Shown one piece after another: positions 43,649-50,929 of a DNA stretch of 64,000 bases. The position numbers and the translations under genes are program-made. The notes under the pieces were generated by a model. That model had not been told where the DNA came from. It did no database searches and saw only the letters and a list, made by a program, of their open reading frames with translations. The stretch spans positions 3,289,501 to 3,353,500 of the forward strand of contig NC_011898.1 of the NCBI RefSeq assembly GCF_000022065.1, in the 5' to 3' direction. Each line of letters opens with the position of its first letter. Within the stretch, counting starts at the first letter, position 1. The DNA comes from Ruminiclostridium cellulolyticum H10 (GTDB lineage Bacteria; Bacillota; Clostridia; Acetivibrionales; DSM-1351).

Positions 43649-44031
43649 TACCTCTCACTTTTACCTGCCGCCTGTGCCTTTAATGTAATTGGAAAGCTTC
43701 CAAATCCTCCGAAAAGTCCTATATCCTTTTGAAGAGTAACCGTTACAGTGAATTCCTCATTCAACTGCATATTACCTGTTTGAGACCATGTAACCTTTGG
43801 ATCAAGACCTGTCTTTTCTTTAAGCACCTGTGCCCTCCTGGTGGTTTCACTTCCGACCCTGCCTGCAGTTTCTGCTTCACGGCACAGTTCGGAAGCAAAG
43901 GTGTCTATCTGACTTTTAGCTATATATACCGGAAAGACTTTGACTGCAAGAGCTATTACCAGCATAGTACACAATAGCAAAACAGAAACATCTATATACC
44001 CTTCACCACATTTGTTTGAGATTGTTTTCAA
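43639..44031 (-). CDS. TadE-like protein (DUF4320 type), TTG start
   Basis: A 130-residue protein: GEGYIDVSVLLLCTMLVIAL is a pilin-like N-terminal helix preceded by Gly, then KVFPVYIAKSQIDTFASELC, REAETAGRVGSETTRRAQVL and a C-terminal beta part. Matches DUF4320 (from memory), small pseudopilin-like proteins of clostridial elements. Translation seems to start at TTG (44029-44031), eight bases after GGGGTG; it overlaps the 48-residue ORF upstream and the TadE-like gene downstream, so the three are coupled. Confidence 0.8.
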   Translation of the reverse strand: MKTISNKCGEGYIDVSVLLLCTMLVIALAVKVFPVYIAKSQIDTFASELCREAETAGRVGSETTRRAQVLKEKTGLDPKVTWSQTGNMQLNEEFTVTVTLQKDIGLFGGFGSFPITLKAQAAGKSERYWK

Positions 44032-44149
44032 TACATTTGCACCCCGTTACCTTTCCAACTTCTCTAAAAGCTTTCTCCAGTTTGTAATCCTCCTCTGCAT
44101 TAAAACCCAGCTTTTCCGACAGCCTTTGTTTTATATCATTGTTTAACAT
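44003..44149 (-). CDS. Short protein (48 residues) between tadC and the pseudopilins
   Basis: Begins MLNNDIKQRLSEKLGFNAEE, then DYKLEKAFREVGKVTGCKCI, ending NNLKQMW. GGAGGAGT is seven bases before the ATG, the spacing and overlap with the DUF4320-type gene are tight, and the sequence has a normal amphipathic composition with one C-x-C, so I consider it a real small gene. No family is recognised. It could be a chaperone or translational-coupling peptide for the pseudopilins. Confidence 0.65.
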   Translation of the reverse strand: MLNNDIKQRLSEKLGFNAEEDYKLEKAFREVGKVTGCKCIENNLKQMW

Positions 44150-44163
44150 TCAATACTCCTCCT

Positions 44164-45036
44164 TTAAAACATTCCTCCAAGTGATTTAAGAATTTCATAA
44201 GCAATAATTACAAGATAGGTGAACATAAAGCACATTAGCATTACAAATGAGAAAATCCTTATTTTAGGAGGTATCTTTTTTGCTTCGCCTTTAAGCCTAT
44301 GCAGCTCAAGTGTCTTAAAATCATGTCCCAGCATTTGAAAATATACAGTACCGTCATCTCCCCTTAAAACTCCGACCAATCCCCTTACTACATCTGACAG
44401 TCTTGAGGAATTCATTCTTGCCTCAAATCTGGTGAGTGCCGCTTCGTACCCGGAGGAACGCATATCCGCAGTTAAAATATCCAGCTCCCTTCGGAAGGCA
44501 ACTCCTGCGTTTTTCTTATAGCTTTCAAGCATTGCCAATACATCACGGTTGCTCTTAAGCGACTGCTCTATTGTAGCCGCAAATCTTGGCAGCTCACTCT
44601 CAATCTGTTCTCGCTTAAATTTAAGCTTCTCATCTGCTTTTTTAAACTCTTTGAAATATATAAGCACTGCAAGAATTACAAATACAGATGAAAACAGCGG
44701 AAATACCAGCAAACATGGGATCACACCCATGAGTGCTGCCCCCGCCTTTACTATCGCATACGCCGTGTAAACCTCTGGTGTCATACTTATATCAGCTGCC
44801 TTAAGAACATTTGACATACGGCTTTTACGATACTCATCCATATATATTATTTTTGAGAGCTTGACTGCCCATGTCATAAGATATGTTTCGATTATCTGAG
44901 ATACTCTTTTACTCTTTTTCCCTGTATTCAGCATTGCCTTTGCCGCTTTCATAGTCGGCAGTTTCAGTATATCTGCAAAAATAAGAAATAGGCCTATTGT
45001 TAAAAGTGCTGTAAATAGTATTAACAGTATTATCAT
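44164..45036 (-). CDS. tadC: TadC-like pilus platform protein (T2SS GspF family)
   Basis: A 290-residue inner-membrane protein. N-terminal membrane segment MIILLILFTALLTIGLFLIF, central pair (AGAALMGVIPCLLVFPLFSS, VFVILAVLIYFKEFKKA), a GspF-type cytoplasmic domain with RAATI-like ELPRFAATIEQSLKSNRDVL and LTRFEARMNSSRLSDVVRGL, and a C-terminal membrane segment. TadB and TadC form the platform that the CpaF ATPase drives. Lies 5 bp after tadB. Normal size for TadC. Confidence 0.88.
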   Translation of the reverse strand: MIILLILFTALLTIGLFLIFADILKLPTMKAAKAMLNTGKKSKRVSQIIETYLMTWAVKLSKIIYMDEYRKSRMSNVLKAADISMTPEVYTAYAIVKAGAALMGVIPCLLVFPLFSSVFVILAVLIYFKEFKKADEKLKFKREQIESELPRFAATIEQSLKSNRDVLAMLESYKKNAGVAFRRELDILTADMRSSGYEAALTRFEARMNSSRLSDVVRGLVGVLRGDDGTVYFQMLGHDFKTLELHRLKGEAKKIPPKIRIFSFVMLMCFMFTYLVIIAYEILKSLGGMF

Positions 45037-45041
45037 GTCTG

Positions 45042-45971
45042 CTACCTCCTGTATTCAATAGGTTTAGTCAGCTTAATTACAAAGGAAGCAGATATAAAAA
45101 TTGCGGCTGCACAAACAGCAAGCACAATCTGTCCTATCGCTGTATACATCAAGGTATTAAACCAAGACCTATTAAGAAGGTACATTACAGGAATGTTTCC
45201 AATTACTAAAAGTGCCATTATTATAAATTCATTTCTAGGCTCAAGCACAAGGTATTCTAACTCTGAGTTAACGATCCTCATATCTGACAGCTTAGTGACT
45301 ATCGGAGTAATGGTGGTTTTCAGGCTTCTGTCATATTGACAGGCTCCCACAGCATCACACCATTCGTGAAAAACATCATTTTCTATTTTGTTACTCATAG
45401 CCCTCAAAGCTGCATCAATATCTGGATTTACAAGTCTTATTTGTGTGAGGAATCCTGCAAAAGCATTGCGTACAGGAGGGTTCAGATAGTCTATGCTTTC
45501 CTCTACCGCAGTCACTATATCCTCATTTCGTAAATAAGCCGTAGTAATGATGGAAAGTGCTGTTTCCAGCTCGGCAGTGATACTTCTTTTATAGTGGGTT
45601 GACGTAAGCCTAATATACCAGAAGGGGATAAACATAAAGCCAACTGCAAGAACAGGGATAAGAAATACATTCTTAATAAGTATAGCAATACCTGCTCCGA
45701 TAGCGAACAGCAGTAGTGAAAATAGACAAATTACAGAGAAATATCTACTGCGGTCTGTATTTTCAAGAATTCCCTGCATTTCATTGATTTCACGCCGTAA
45801 AAAGGACAACTTCTTGCGTTTTGTAGTTTCATTTATTTCATCCCTAATCGCCACAGGATTACTTGTTAAGAAGCTGAACAGACCAGTGGTAAATTCCATA
45901 GGAGAAATTCCGAACAAAATAAAACAACCCACAATAAAGCCGATACAGGCTGTAAGCTGAATAAATGTCAT
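45042..45971 (-). CDS. tadB: TadB-like pilus platform protein (T2SS GspF family)
   Basis: A 309-residue membrane protein with an N-terminal segment (FIQLTACIGFIVGCFILFGI), two central helices (YFSVICLFSLLLFAIGAGIA, NVFLIPVLAVGFMFIPFWYI), a GspF-like domain (ALSIITTAYLRNEDIVTAVE, AMSNKIENDVFHEWCDAVGA) and two C-terminal helices. Overlaps the end of the CpaF gene by 4 bp. It should anchor the pilus motor. The paralogous tadC is next. Confidence 0.88.
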   Translation of the reverse strand: MTFIQLTACIGFIVGCFILFGISPMEFTTGLFSFLTSNPVAIRDEINETTKRKKLSFLRREINEMQGILENTDRSRYFSVICLFSLLLFAIGAGIAILIKNVFLIPVLAVGFMFIPFWYIRLTSTHYKRSITAELETALSIITTAYLRNEDIVTAVEESIDYLNPPVRNAFAGFLTQIRLVNPDIDAALRAMSNKIENDVFHEWCDAVGACQYDRSLKTTITPIVTKLSDMRIVNSELEYLVLEPRNEFIIMALLVIGNIPVMYLLNRSWFNTLMYTAIGQIVLAVCAAAIFISASFVIKLTKPIEYRR

Positions 45972-47479
45972 GATTTCACTCCCTTCGGATCAGGATACTG
46001 TCCTTTCAATATAAGATTGAGTACCTCTTGAGGCATACCGTTCTCGAGAAACCGTTTTTGTAAGCTTTGGGATATCTGCTGCTCTTTTTTATGATGTCCG
46101 TTTATTAATAGCTTACCGTTCTCTATCCTGTTTTCTGTAATATTGAAGCGGTAAAGTGTACGGAAGCATCGCATCCCGTCAGCTCTTATCTCACACTCCT
46201 TTATTTCCATCATCCTTCTTTGCTTGTTTTCAAGCTGCTTTGTGAATACCACAATGGGAAATGCCTCTGTCACAAGTGCCATAAGCGTATCATCATTAAT
46301 GTCATATTTCCTTTTACAAAGTGTAGCCATTCTTCTCCATGTGGCTTCACAGCTGTTGCTGTGTATTGTTGTCAGTACGGTATGTCCTGTTCTTGCAGAT
46401 TCCTGTGCCGTATAGGCCTCTGATGAGCGCATCTCCCCTACACATATAATCTCGGGATTAAATCTCAGTGCCATATCAAGCAGCATATCCTGATCAATAT
46501 TTTGCTTTTCATTGTCACTGCTCCTTGTCAGCGTGTGTATGACGCTGTTTACTATCTTCCCATCCCTTTTACGTACTAGTGCCAGCTCACGGGAGCCGTT
46601 TTCTATTGTAAAAATTCTTTTATTGTCAGGTATGGTAGTGAGAAGCCAGCCTGCCACCGTAGTTTTACCTGACGAGGTTGCACCTGCCACACATACAGAT
46701 ATTCCGTATCTAAGGCACTCGGATAAAAAGTCCAGCATTTCGTCTGTTGCCGTTCCTCCGTCTACAAAATCCTGCTTTACCATGCTTTGCGGATTAACAA
46801 TACGGATAGAAGCAGAAACACCCACATCCTCATCTACAAGTGGTGTTTTAAGTACCGCAATTCGGATATTTTTGCTCAGATGTCCTAGAATTGCGGGGCT
46901 TGCATTATCCAGCACCATGCCTGACACATGAAGCATTCTTCTAATAACATTAACAGCATGCTCCGGAGAGTCAAAATGCTCCTCCAGCTTAACAGTGCTT
47001 CCATTTGAATATTGGATTTCTATGTCGTTCCAAGCATTTATATCTACTTCTTCTATACCTGTTCCAAATATGTACTTTGTAAGGAAGCTGAACTCTGCCA
47101 TCTCAGTATACAGACTGTCTATCAGCTGCTGATCACTCATACCCTTTACAGCAATACGATAATCCTGAAGGTATTTTGCAATATACCTTTTTATCTGATC
47201 CTTGACCTCATCTTTTCCTCCTTCAATAATAAGAGTAGAATATTTAGATGAGATGTATTCCTGTACCTCCTGCAAAACTTCACTGAAATCTCTGAAGCAA
47301 TCCTTTGATCCAAAGAACAGTTTTTGATTATCAGCTATATATTGGGTTAGCACTCTCTGGTCTGCTTGAGATACTGACGCATCTTTAATGGAGGTAAAGT
47401 CTTCTGTATAGCCGGCCAAGCGAACTGAATTGTTTTTTGGGGAATGAACACGAGGATTCTTTTGCCTTTTGCTTTTCAT
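45968..47479 (-). CDS. cpaF: CpaF/TadA-type secretion ATPase
   Basis: Hexameric motor ATPase of the Tad pilus, 503 residues. N-terminal helical domain; then FGTGIEEVDINAWNDIEIQY (typical N2 domain), Walker A GATSSGKTTVAGWLL near 267-281, the Asp box with FTIENGSRELALVR, Walker B RFNPEIICVGEMRSSEAYTA, and the His box GHTVLTTIHSNS. All motifs of GspE/VirB11-superfamily ATPases of the CpaF branch are present. Overlaps the CpaE-like gene upstream and tadB downstream by ATGA-type junctions. It could power pilus assembly or act as the VirB11 of the channel. Confidence 0.95.
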   Translation of the reverse strand: MKSKRQKNPRVHSPKNNSVRLAGYTEDFTSIKDASVSQADQRVLTQYIADNQKLFFGSKDCFRDFSEVLQEVQEYISSKYSTLIIEGGKDEVKDQIKRYIAKYLQDYRIAVKGMSDQQLIDSLYTEMAEFSFLTKYIFGTGIEEVDINAWNDIEIQYSNGSTVKLEEHFDSPEHAVNVIRRMLHVSGMVLDNASPAILGHLSKNIRIAVLKTPLVDEDVGVSASIRIVNPQSMVKQDFVDGGTATDEMLDFLSECLRYGISVCVAGATSSGKTTVAGWLLTTIPDNKRIFTIENGSRELALVRKRDGKIVNSVIHTLTRSSDNEKQNIDQDMLLDMALRFNPEIICVGEMRSSEAYTAQESARTGHTVLTTIHSNSCEATWRRMATLCKRKYDINDDTLMALVTEAFPIVVFTKQLENKQRRMMEIKECEIRADGMRCFRTLYRFNITENRIENGKLLINGHHKKEQQISQSLQKRFLENGMPQEVLNLILKGQYPDPKGVKS

Positions 47480-48291
47480 ACTCCAAACACCTCCTTGCTT
47501 ATTTTTCTTATTTCTCTGCGGAAACCTCGGCTGTCCTTCAGTACTAGCTCCTGAAACAAATCACCTTCCAGAAAATGATTTTCGAGCTCATCGGAGTGCG
47601 GTATTTTAAACACTGTATTCCCCAGCACACTTTCAATACTTTCACCGGCTTCACCATTCTTTATATTACTGGCTGTCTTGTACTGCTTTTCAGCATTCCA
47701 GCTATTATCGTTCAAAAGCGGAAGCTGTGAGGACAAATAGCTGACCGATTTAAGATCACAGTTTACAAGTCTTAGCACAGAATCGGCCTCCATTAATGAA
47801 ACTGCTGATAGGATATCTGTTGCAATTGTACTGCTACAGTCAATTATTACATAGGGAACAATTCTTCTTACGCATTCAATCAGCTCCTTGGCCAGTTCCC
47901 CATTATAAGGCGGGTATGTAAACACATTTTCACCTTTTAACATACCAATCATTGTCAGGTATTTTTCCTTTCTATGTGTTATGCAGTTTTGTTTTATAAG
48001 GGTATCTGTTATACGTGCAGCCGCCAGAATACTTCCCAGAGATTTTTCACATTCCAGATCAGTTGGCGGACAAATACAGGGCAGCATAGGTGCTGTCATA
48101 TCACATAGGAGCAAAGCTACATTTTTCCGTTTATCAGCAAGGTATTTTGCCAGCTTCACAGCAACAGTAGTTTTTCCGCTTCCCGGACTGCCCCACACCG
48201 CTAATACCTGGGGAGCTATTTCAGTATCACTTTTCTCAGAAAGCCCGCCTATGTTCCGGGAGAATATACTCCCTTTTATGAAATTGAGCAT
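47476..48291 (-). CDS. TadZ/CpaE-like P-loop ATPase
   Basis: A 271-residue MinD/ParA-like protein: Walker A is AVWGSPGSGKTTVAVKLAKY near 30-49, then KNVALLLCDMTAPMLPCICP and YVIIDCSSTIATDILSAVSL. The deviant ParA lysine at the start of Walker A is not obvious (GSPGSGKTT). CpaE/TadZ proteins place the pilus machine in the cell. Coupled on both sides (SAF-domain gene upstream, cpaF downstream). The long C-terminal 90 residues are not assigned. Confidence 0.82.
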   Translation of the reverse strand: MLNFIKGSIFSRNIGGLSEKSDTEIAPQVLAVWGSPGSGKTTVAVKLAKYLADKRKNVALLLCDMTAPMLPCICPPTDLECEKSLGSILAAARITDTLIKQNCITHRKEKYLTMIGMLKGENVFTYPPYNGELAKELIECVRRIVPYVIIDCSSTIATDILSAVSLMEADSVLRLVNCDLKSVSYLSSQLPLLNDNSWNAEKQYKTASNIKNGEAGESIESVLGNTVFKIPHSDELENHFLEGDLFQELVLKDSRGFRREIRKISKEVFGV

Positions 48292-49175
48292 TACTCACCC
48301 TCACCTTCTTGCATGGCATCTCCAACTGCCATTCCTGTATTATTAGATTCATTGCTTTCCCCTGCTTTGGGTTCCGTATTTATAGTTGCTTTTTGTGTAT
48401 CTGTTTCCATTTCTTTTTCTGTCTTTTTATCCTTATCAAAGTATAAGTCTTGGATTACCTTGTCCTGATAATCTAAAAACTTTTCAGCATTTTCCTTGAT
48501 GCCACGGTACACAAGTGAAAGGTGCAGCTTTCCGTCCGATTCCAATGCTGCAAGGGTTTTACTCTGTACTGCAGAAACCAGAAGGGTTACAGTGCTTGGA
48601 AGCTCCTTTTCTTTGTTACCTGTCTGCTTCTCCGTATTTTCACTTGTATTGGTGTCATAGCCTGTGCTTGCAGTAACACCTATAACCTCCACATACTGAA
48701 GCTCCTCCGGTATAACGGCTGTTCCTTGATTTTTGTAATCCGGAGCTATGACCGAGACTATATCACCCGACATCAGCTTTCCCGAAAGTCCGCTGGCAAA
48801 GCTTCCGACTGTAACGGACATTGCCTGCTTTTCACCGTTTAAGCTGTACAAATATGAGTTTTCAGCGGCAGGGGCAGCCGACAGCTTTGTATTAAATATA
48901 TAGTCACCAGTCTTCATGTCTGCTGACGCATATTTGCCAATAGCATCATCCTTATTTTTAATCACACCTGACGGGAGATTATAGCTGCCCACCTCAACAA
49001 TCTGCACCATATTCCCGGTGATTTTGTCACCAGCTTTTATATCCCGTGAGACACGTACAATTTTTGTTCTTTGAGAAATGCTTGAGTTAAAAAGAGGTGT
49101 AACTGCAAAACAGATTACAAGTGACAGCAATATGCAAATTACACCGAGAACAGTTCGATTTTTTAAAATATTCAT
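48291..49175 (-). CDS. cpaB: SAF-domain pilus assembly protein (CpaB/RcpC-like)
   Basis: A 294-residue exported protein: membrane segment VLGVICILLSLVICFAVTPL, then the SAF domain IVRVSRDIKAGDKITGNMVQ, IVEVGSYNLPSGVIKNKDDA and a RcpC-like part (GEKQAMSVTVGSFASGLSGK, LMSGDIVSVIAPDYKNQGTA). CpaB/RcpC stabilises Tad pili at the cell surface. The C-terminal 50 residues are acidic, low-complexity and probably flexible. Overlaps the prepilin peptidase gene upstream by ATGA-type junction. Confidence 0.87.
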   Translation of the reverse strand: MNILKNRTVLGVICILLSLVICFAVTPLFNSSISQRTKIVRVSRDIKAGDKITGNMVQIVEVGSYNLPSGVIKNKDDAIGKYASADMKTGDYIFNTKLSAAPAAENSYLYSLNGEKQAMSVTVGSFASGLSGKLMSGDIVSVIAPDYKNQGTAVIPEELQYVEVIGVTASTGYDTNTSENTEKQTGNKEKELPSTVTLLVSAVQSKTLAALESDGKLHLSLVYRGIKENAEKFLDYQDKVIQDLYFDKDKKTEKEMETDTQKATINTEPKAGESNESNNTGMAVGDAMQEGEGE

Positions 49176-49633
49176 AGAGTAATGCCTCCTGTATTAATTA
49201 AATATGCTGCGATACAGCCTATTGATAAAAAGGGTGCAAGAGGGAACGCCTTCTGCCGTTCTCTCTTACGAAGTCTTTGTAGTATTGCATAAGCAGCATA
49301 AAAAAGAAGCATTGCAGTAAGACCGATAATCATTGCTGCTATGCTTCCACCTATACCGAGAACAACCCCTGTTGCTGCCGTCAGCTTGATATCTCCGCCC
49401 CCTATTTTCCCACCCATAAGTGCAGCTACTAAAAATGGAAGTGCTGAAAAACAGCCAAACAGTCTTGAAGGCTCAAAGCATATTAAGCCTGTAAGAACAA
49501 CACCTATACATATTGTGTCTGGAATTATTCGTTTTTTAACGTCAAAGACAGATGCTGTCATAAGAAGTGCTATAAAAAGGGCTGCCTGGAGAACAAACAG
49601 CAGACCGCCCTGACCAATACAATTATCCTGCAT
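49172..49633 (-). CDS. Prepilin peptidase (TadV/CpaA type, A24 family)
   Basis: A 153-residue membrane aspartic protease: AALFIALLMTASVFDVKKRI holds the first catalytic Asp (FDVKKRIIPD) and GGKIGGGDIKLTAATGVVLG the second (GxGD motif). Four to five membrane helices. Only the peptidase domain is present, without the methylase domain of type IV pilin peptidases, as in TadV/CpaA. It should cut the Flp-like pilin encoded directly upstream (overlap of 11 bp) and the TadE-like proteins. Confidence 0.92.
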   Translation of the reverse strand: MQDNCIGQGGLLFVLQAALFIALLMTASVFDVKKRIIPDTICIGVVLTGLICFEPSRLFGCFSALPFLVAALMGGKIGGGDIKLTAATGVVLGIGGSIAAMIIGLTAMLLFYAAYAILQRLRKRERQKAFPLAPFLSIGCIAAYLINTGGITL

Positions 49634-49841
49634 AATTGAACATCTCTTTTATACGCTGTGTAAGTGTCGGCAGGATGGTACTGCCAAATAAAGTATACAG
49701 TCCTGCAAGAATCAATGCTCCTATCACTACCGCTATTAAAATCTTGATTGCGGTATCAACAAAGCCTTCACCGGACTGGGATTGAAGGACATTCCTCAAA
49801 TTCAGCACCGCGTTGATTTGATTTAATACTGCCTTTCGCAT
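49623..49841 (-). CDS. Flp-like pilin subunit (DUF6133 type)
   Basis: A 72-residue prepilin: a basic/neutral leader (MRKAVLNQINAVLNLRNVLQ) then SGEGFVDTAIKILIAVVIGA, where processing after Gly and the Glu-like acidic position followed by a hydrophobic helix match class III pilins; C-terminus TLFGSTILPTLTQRIKEMF. Similar proteins are, from memory, DUF6133. The gene is first in the run and overlaps the peptidase gene, so the pilin is probably the major subunit of the element pilus. A good AGGTAGTA site lies upstream of the ATG. Confidence 0.85.
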   Translation of the reverse strand: MRKAVLNQINAVLNLRNVLQSQSGEGFVDTAIKILIAVVIGALILAGLYTLFGSTILPTLTQRIKEMFNYAG

Positions 49842-49897
49842 AATTTACTACCTCCAGTATTTTTTAATTAATAATCAGTATGGATGCTTTCTTCTGT

Positions 49898-50278
49898 TCA
49901 ACTCATCTGTATACCGTGTTCCTCCTGCGTTTGTACTTGGGTATATTGTGCTGATTTCTGTCCCTGTATTAGTGCCTGATGGTATGCATTTATGACTGCA
50001 TCGTTCAGCTGCTGTCTGAATGCAGCTGTTACAGGAAAGCATATGTCCTTGTATTCTCCGTTTCCCGCCTTATAGCTTGGCATAGCTACAAACATTCCCC
50101 TGCTGCTTTCCATCACCTTAACATTCCGTATTGCGAAGCAGTCATTTAGATTGATCGATGCAGTTGCCCTGATGCTGCCCTCTGGACGGATAGATCCGAT
50201 TTTTACATCTACCTTCATTTGAGGAGACTGCACTGTATTTTGGGAAATATCTGTTTGAAAGTTTCCTGTTTTCTTCAT
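49898..50278 (-). CDS. SpoVG-family protein
   Basis: A 126-residue protein: KVDVKIGSIRPEGSIRATAS, INLNDCFAIRNVKVMESSRG, MFVAMPSYKAGNGEYKDICF. This is the SpoVG fold, an RNA/DNA-binding regulator in Firmicutes; here with a long polar N-terminus and a Gln-rich C-terminus ending EEHGIQMS. Copies on mobile elements are common. Its place between the YodL gene and the pilin suggests a regulatory role for the pilus operon. AGGAGGAAAAAAG precedes the ATG. Confidence 0.9.
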   Translation of the reverse strand: MKKTGNFQTDISQNTVQSPQMKVDVKIGSIRPEGSIRATASINLNDCFAIRNVKVMESSRGMFVAMPSYKAGNGEYKDICFPVTAAFRQQLNDAVINAYHQALIQGQKSAQYTQVQTQEEHGIQMS

Positions 50279-50344
50279 TTCTTTTTTCCTCCTACTTTAA
50301 TTTTTTAGAGTACAAAAAAACAGCCTATTAGCTGTTTACCTAAC

Positions 50345-50899
50345 TTATAGCTTCATTGATTGTCTGTTTTGCTGCTCCTGCTCCTTAAAATCAATTTCCT
50401 TGAACCCGAAGCTGTCAACGTAGTGGAATGTGCTGTCCTTGCTGCTGTAAAGCTCAATAACATCCGATATTGACAAGCTGTGTCCGCTATATCCATCCGG
50501 ATGACAAACATTGAATTTTTCGTAGATGGACTCAAGGTCATTGGTTTCCAGATGCCCGTCATATACAACATTGTAGTTTTCAAGCTTTGGCTCACCGAAG
50601 TTTTTTATGAGCTCATCGTAGCCAATAAATTTCATTAATACATTTACATCCGGCTTCAGCTGATAAATACGGCAGCTTTTCAGCACCGGTATACTTCCGT
50701 CAATATTAGGCCTACTGTTTGCCAGCTTATCATACACTCCATTTGTCCACTCTACCTCCATCTTTCTTTCCTTTAAAAGGTAATCCCTTATTTCCTTACA
50801 CTGAAATATTGTATCAACTACTGCTTTTTCTCCTTCTACATATCCGGCAGTGTTTCCATAGAACATTATTCTGTCGTTTTTTATGCTGATTCCCTTCAT
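50345..50899 (-). CDS. YodL-domain protein
   Basis: A 184-residue protein. The C-terminal half carries the YodL domain: NYNVVYDGHLETNDLESIYE, KFNVCHPDGYSGHSLSISDV, HYVDSFGFKEIDF. The N-terminal half (MKGISIKNDRIMFYGNTAGY) is a variant beta domain. The frame is open further upstream, but GGGAGG lies before the ATG at 50899. YodL domains occur widely in clostridial conjugative elements without a known role. The tail QQNRQSMKL resembles the other shared tails. Confidence 0.83.
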   Translation of the reverse strand: MKGISIKNDRIMFYGNTAGYVEGEKAVVDTIFQCKEIRDYLLKERKMEVEWTNGVYDKLANSRPNIDGSIPVLKSCRIYQLKPDVNVLMKFIGYDELIKNFGEPKLENYNVVYDGHLETNDLESIYEKFNVCHPDGYSGHSLSISDVIELYSSKDSTFHYVDSFGFKEIDFKEQEQQNRQSMKL

Positions 50900-50929
50900 T
50901 CTGCCCCTCCCTTCATCATGGTTCAATAT

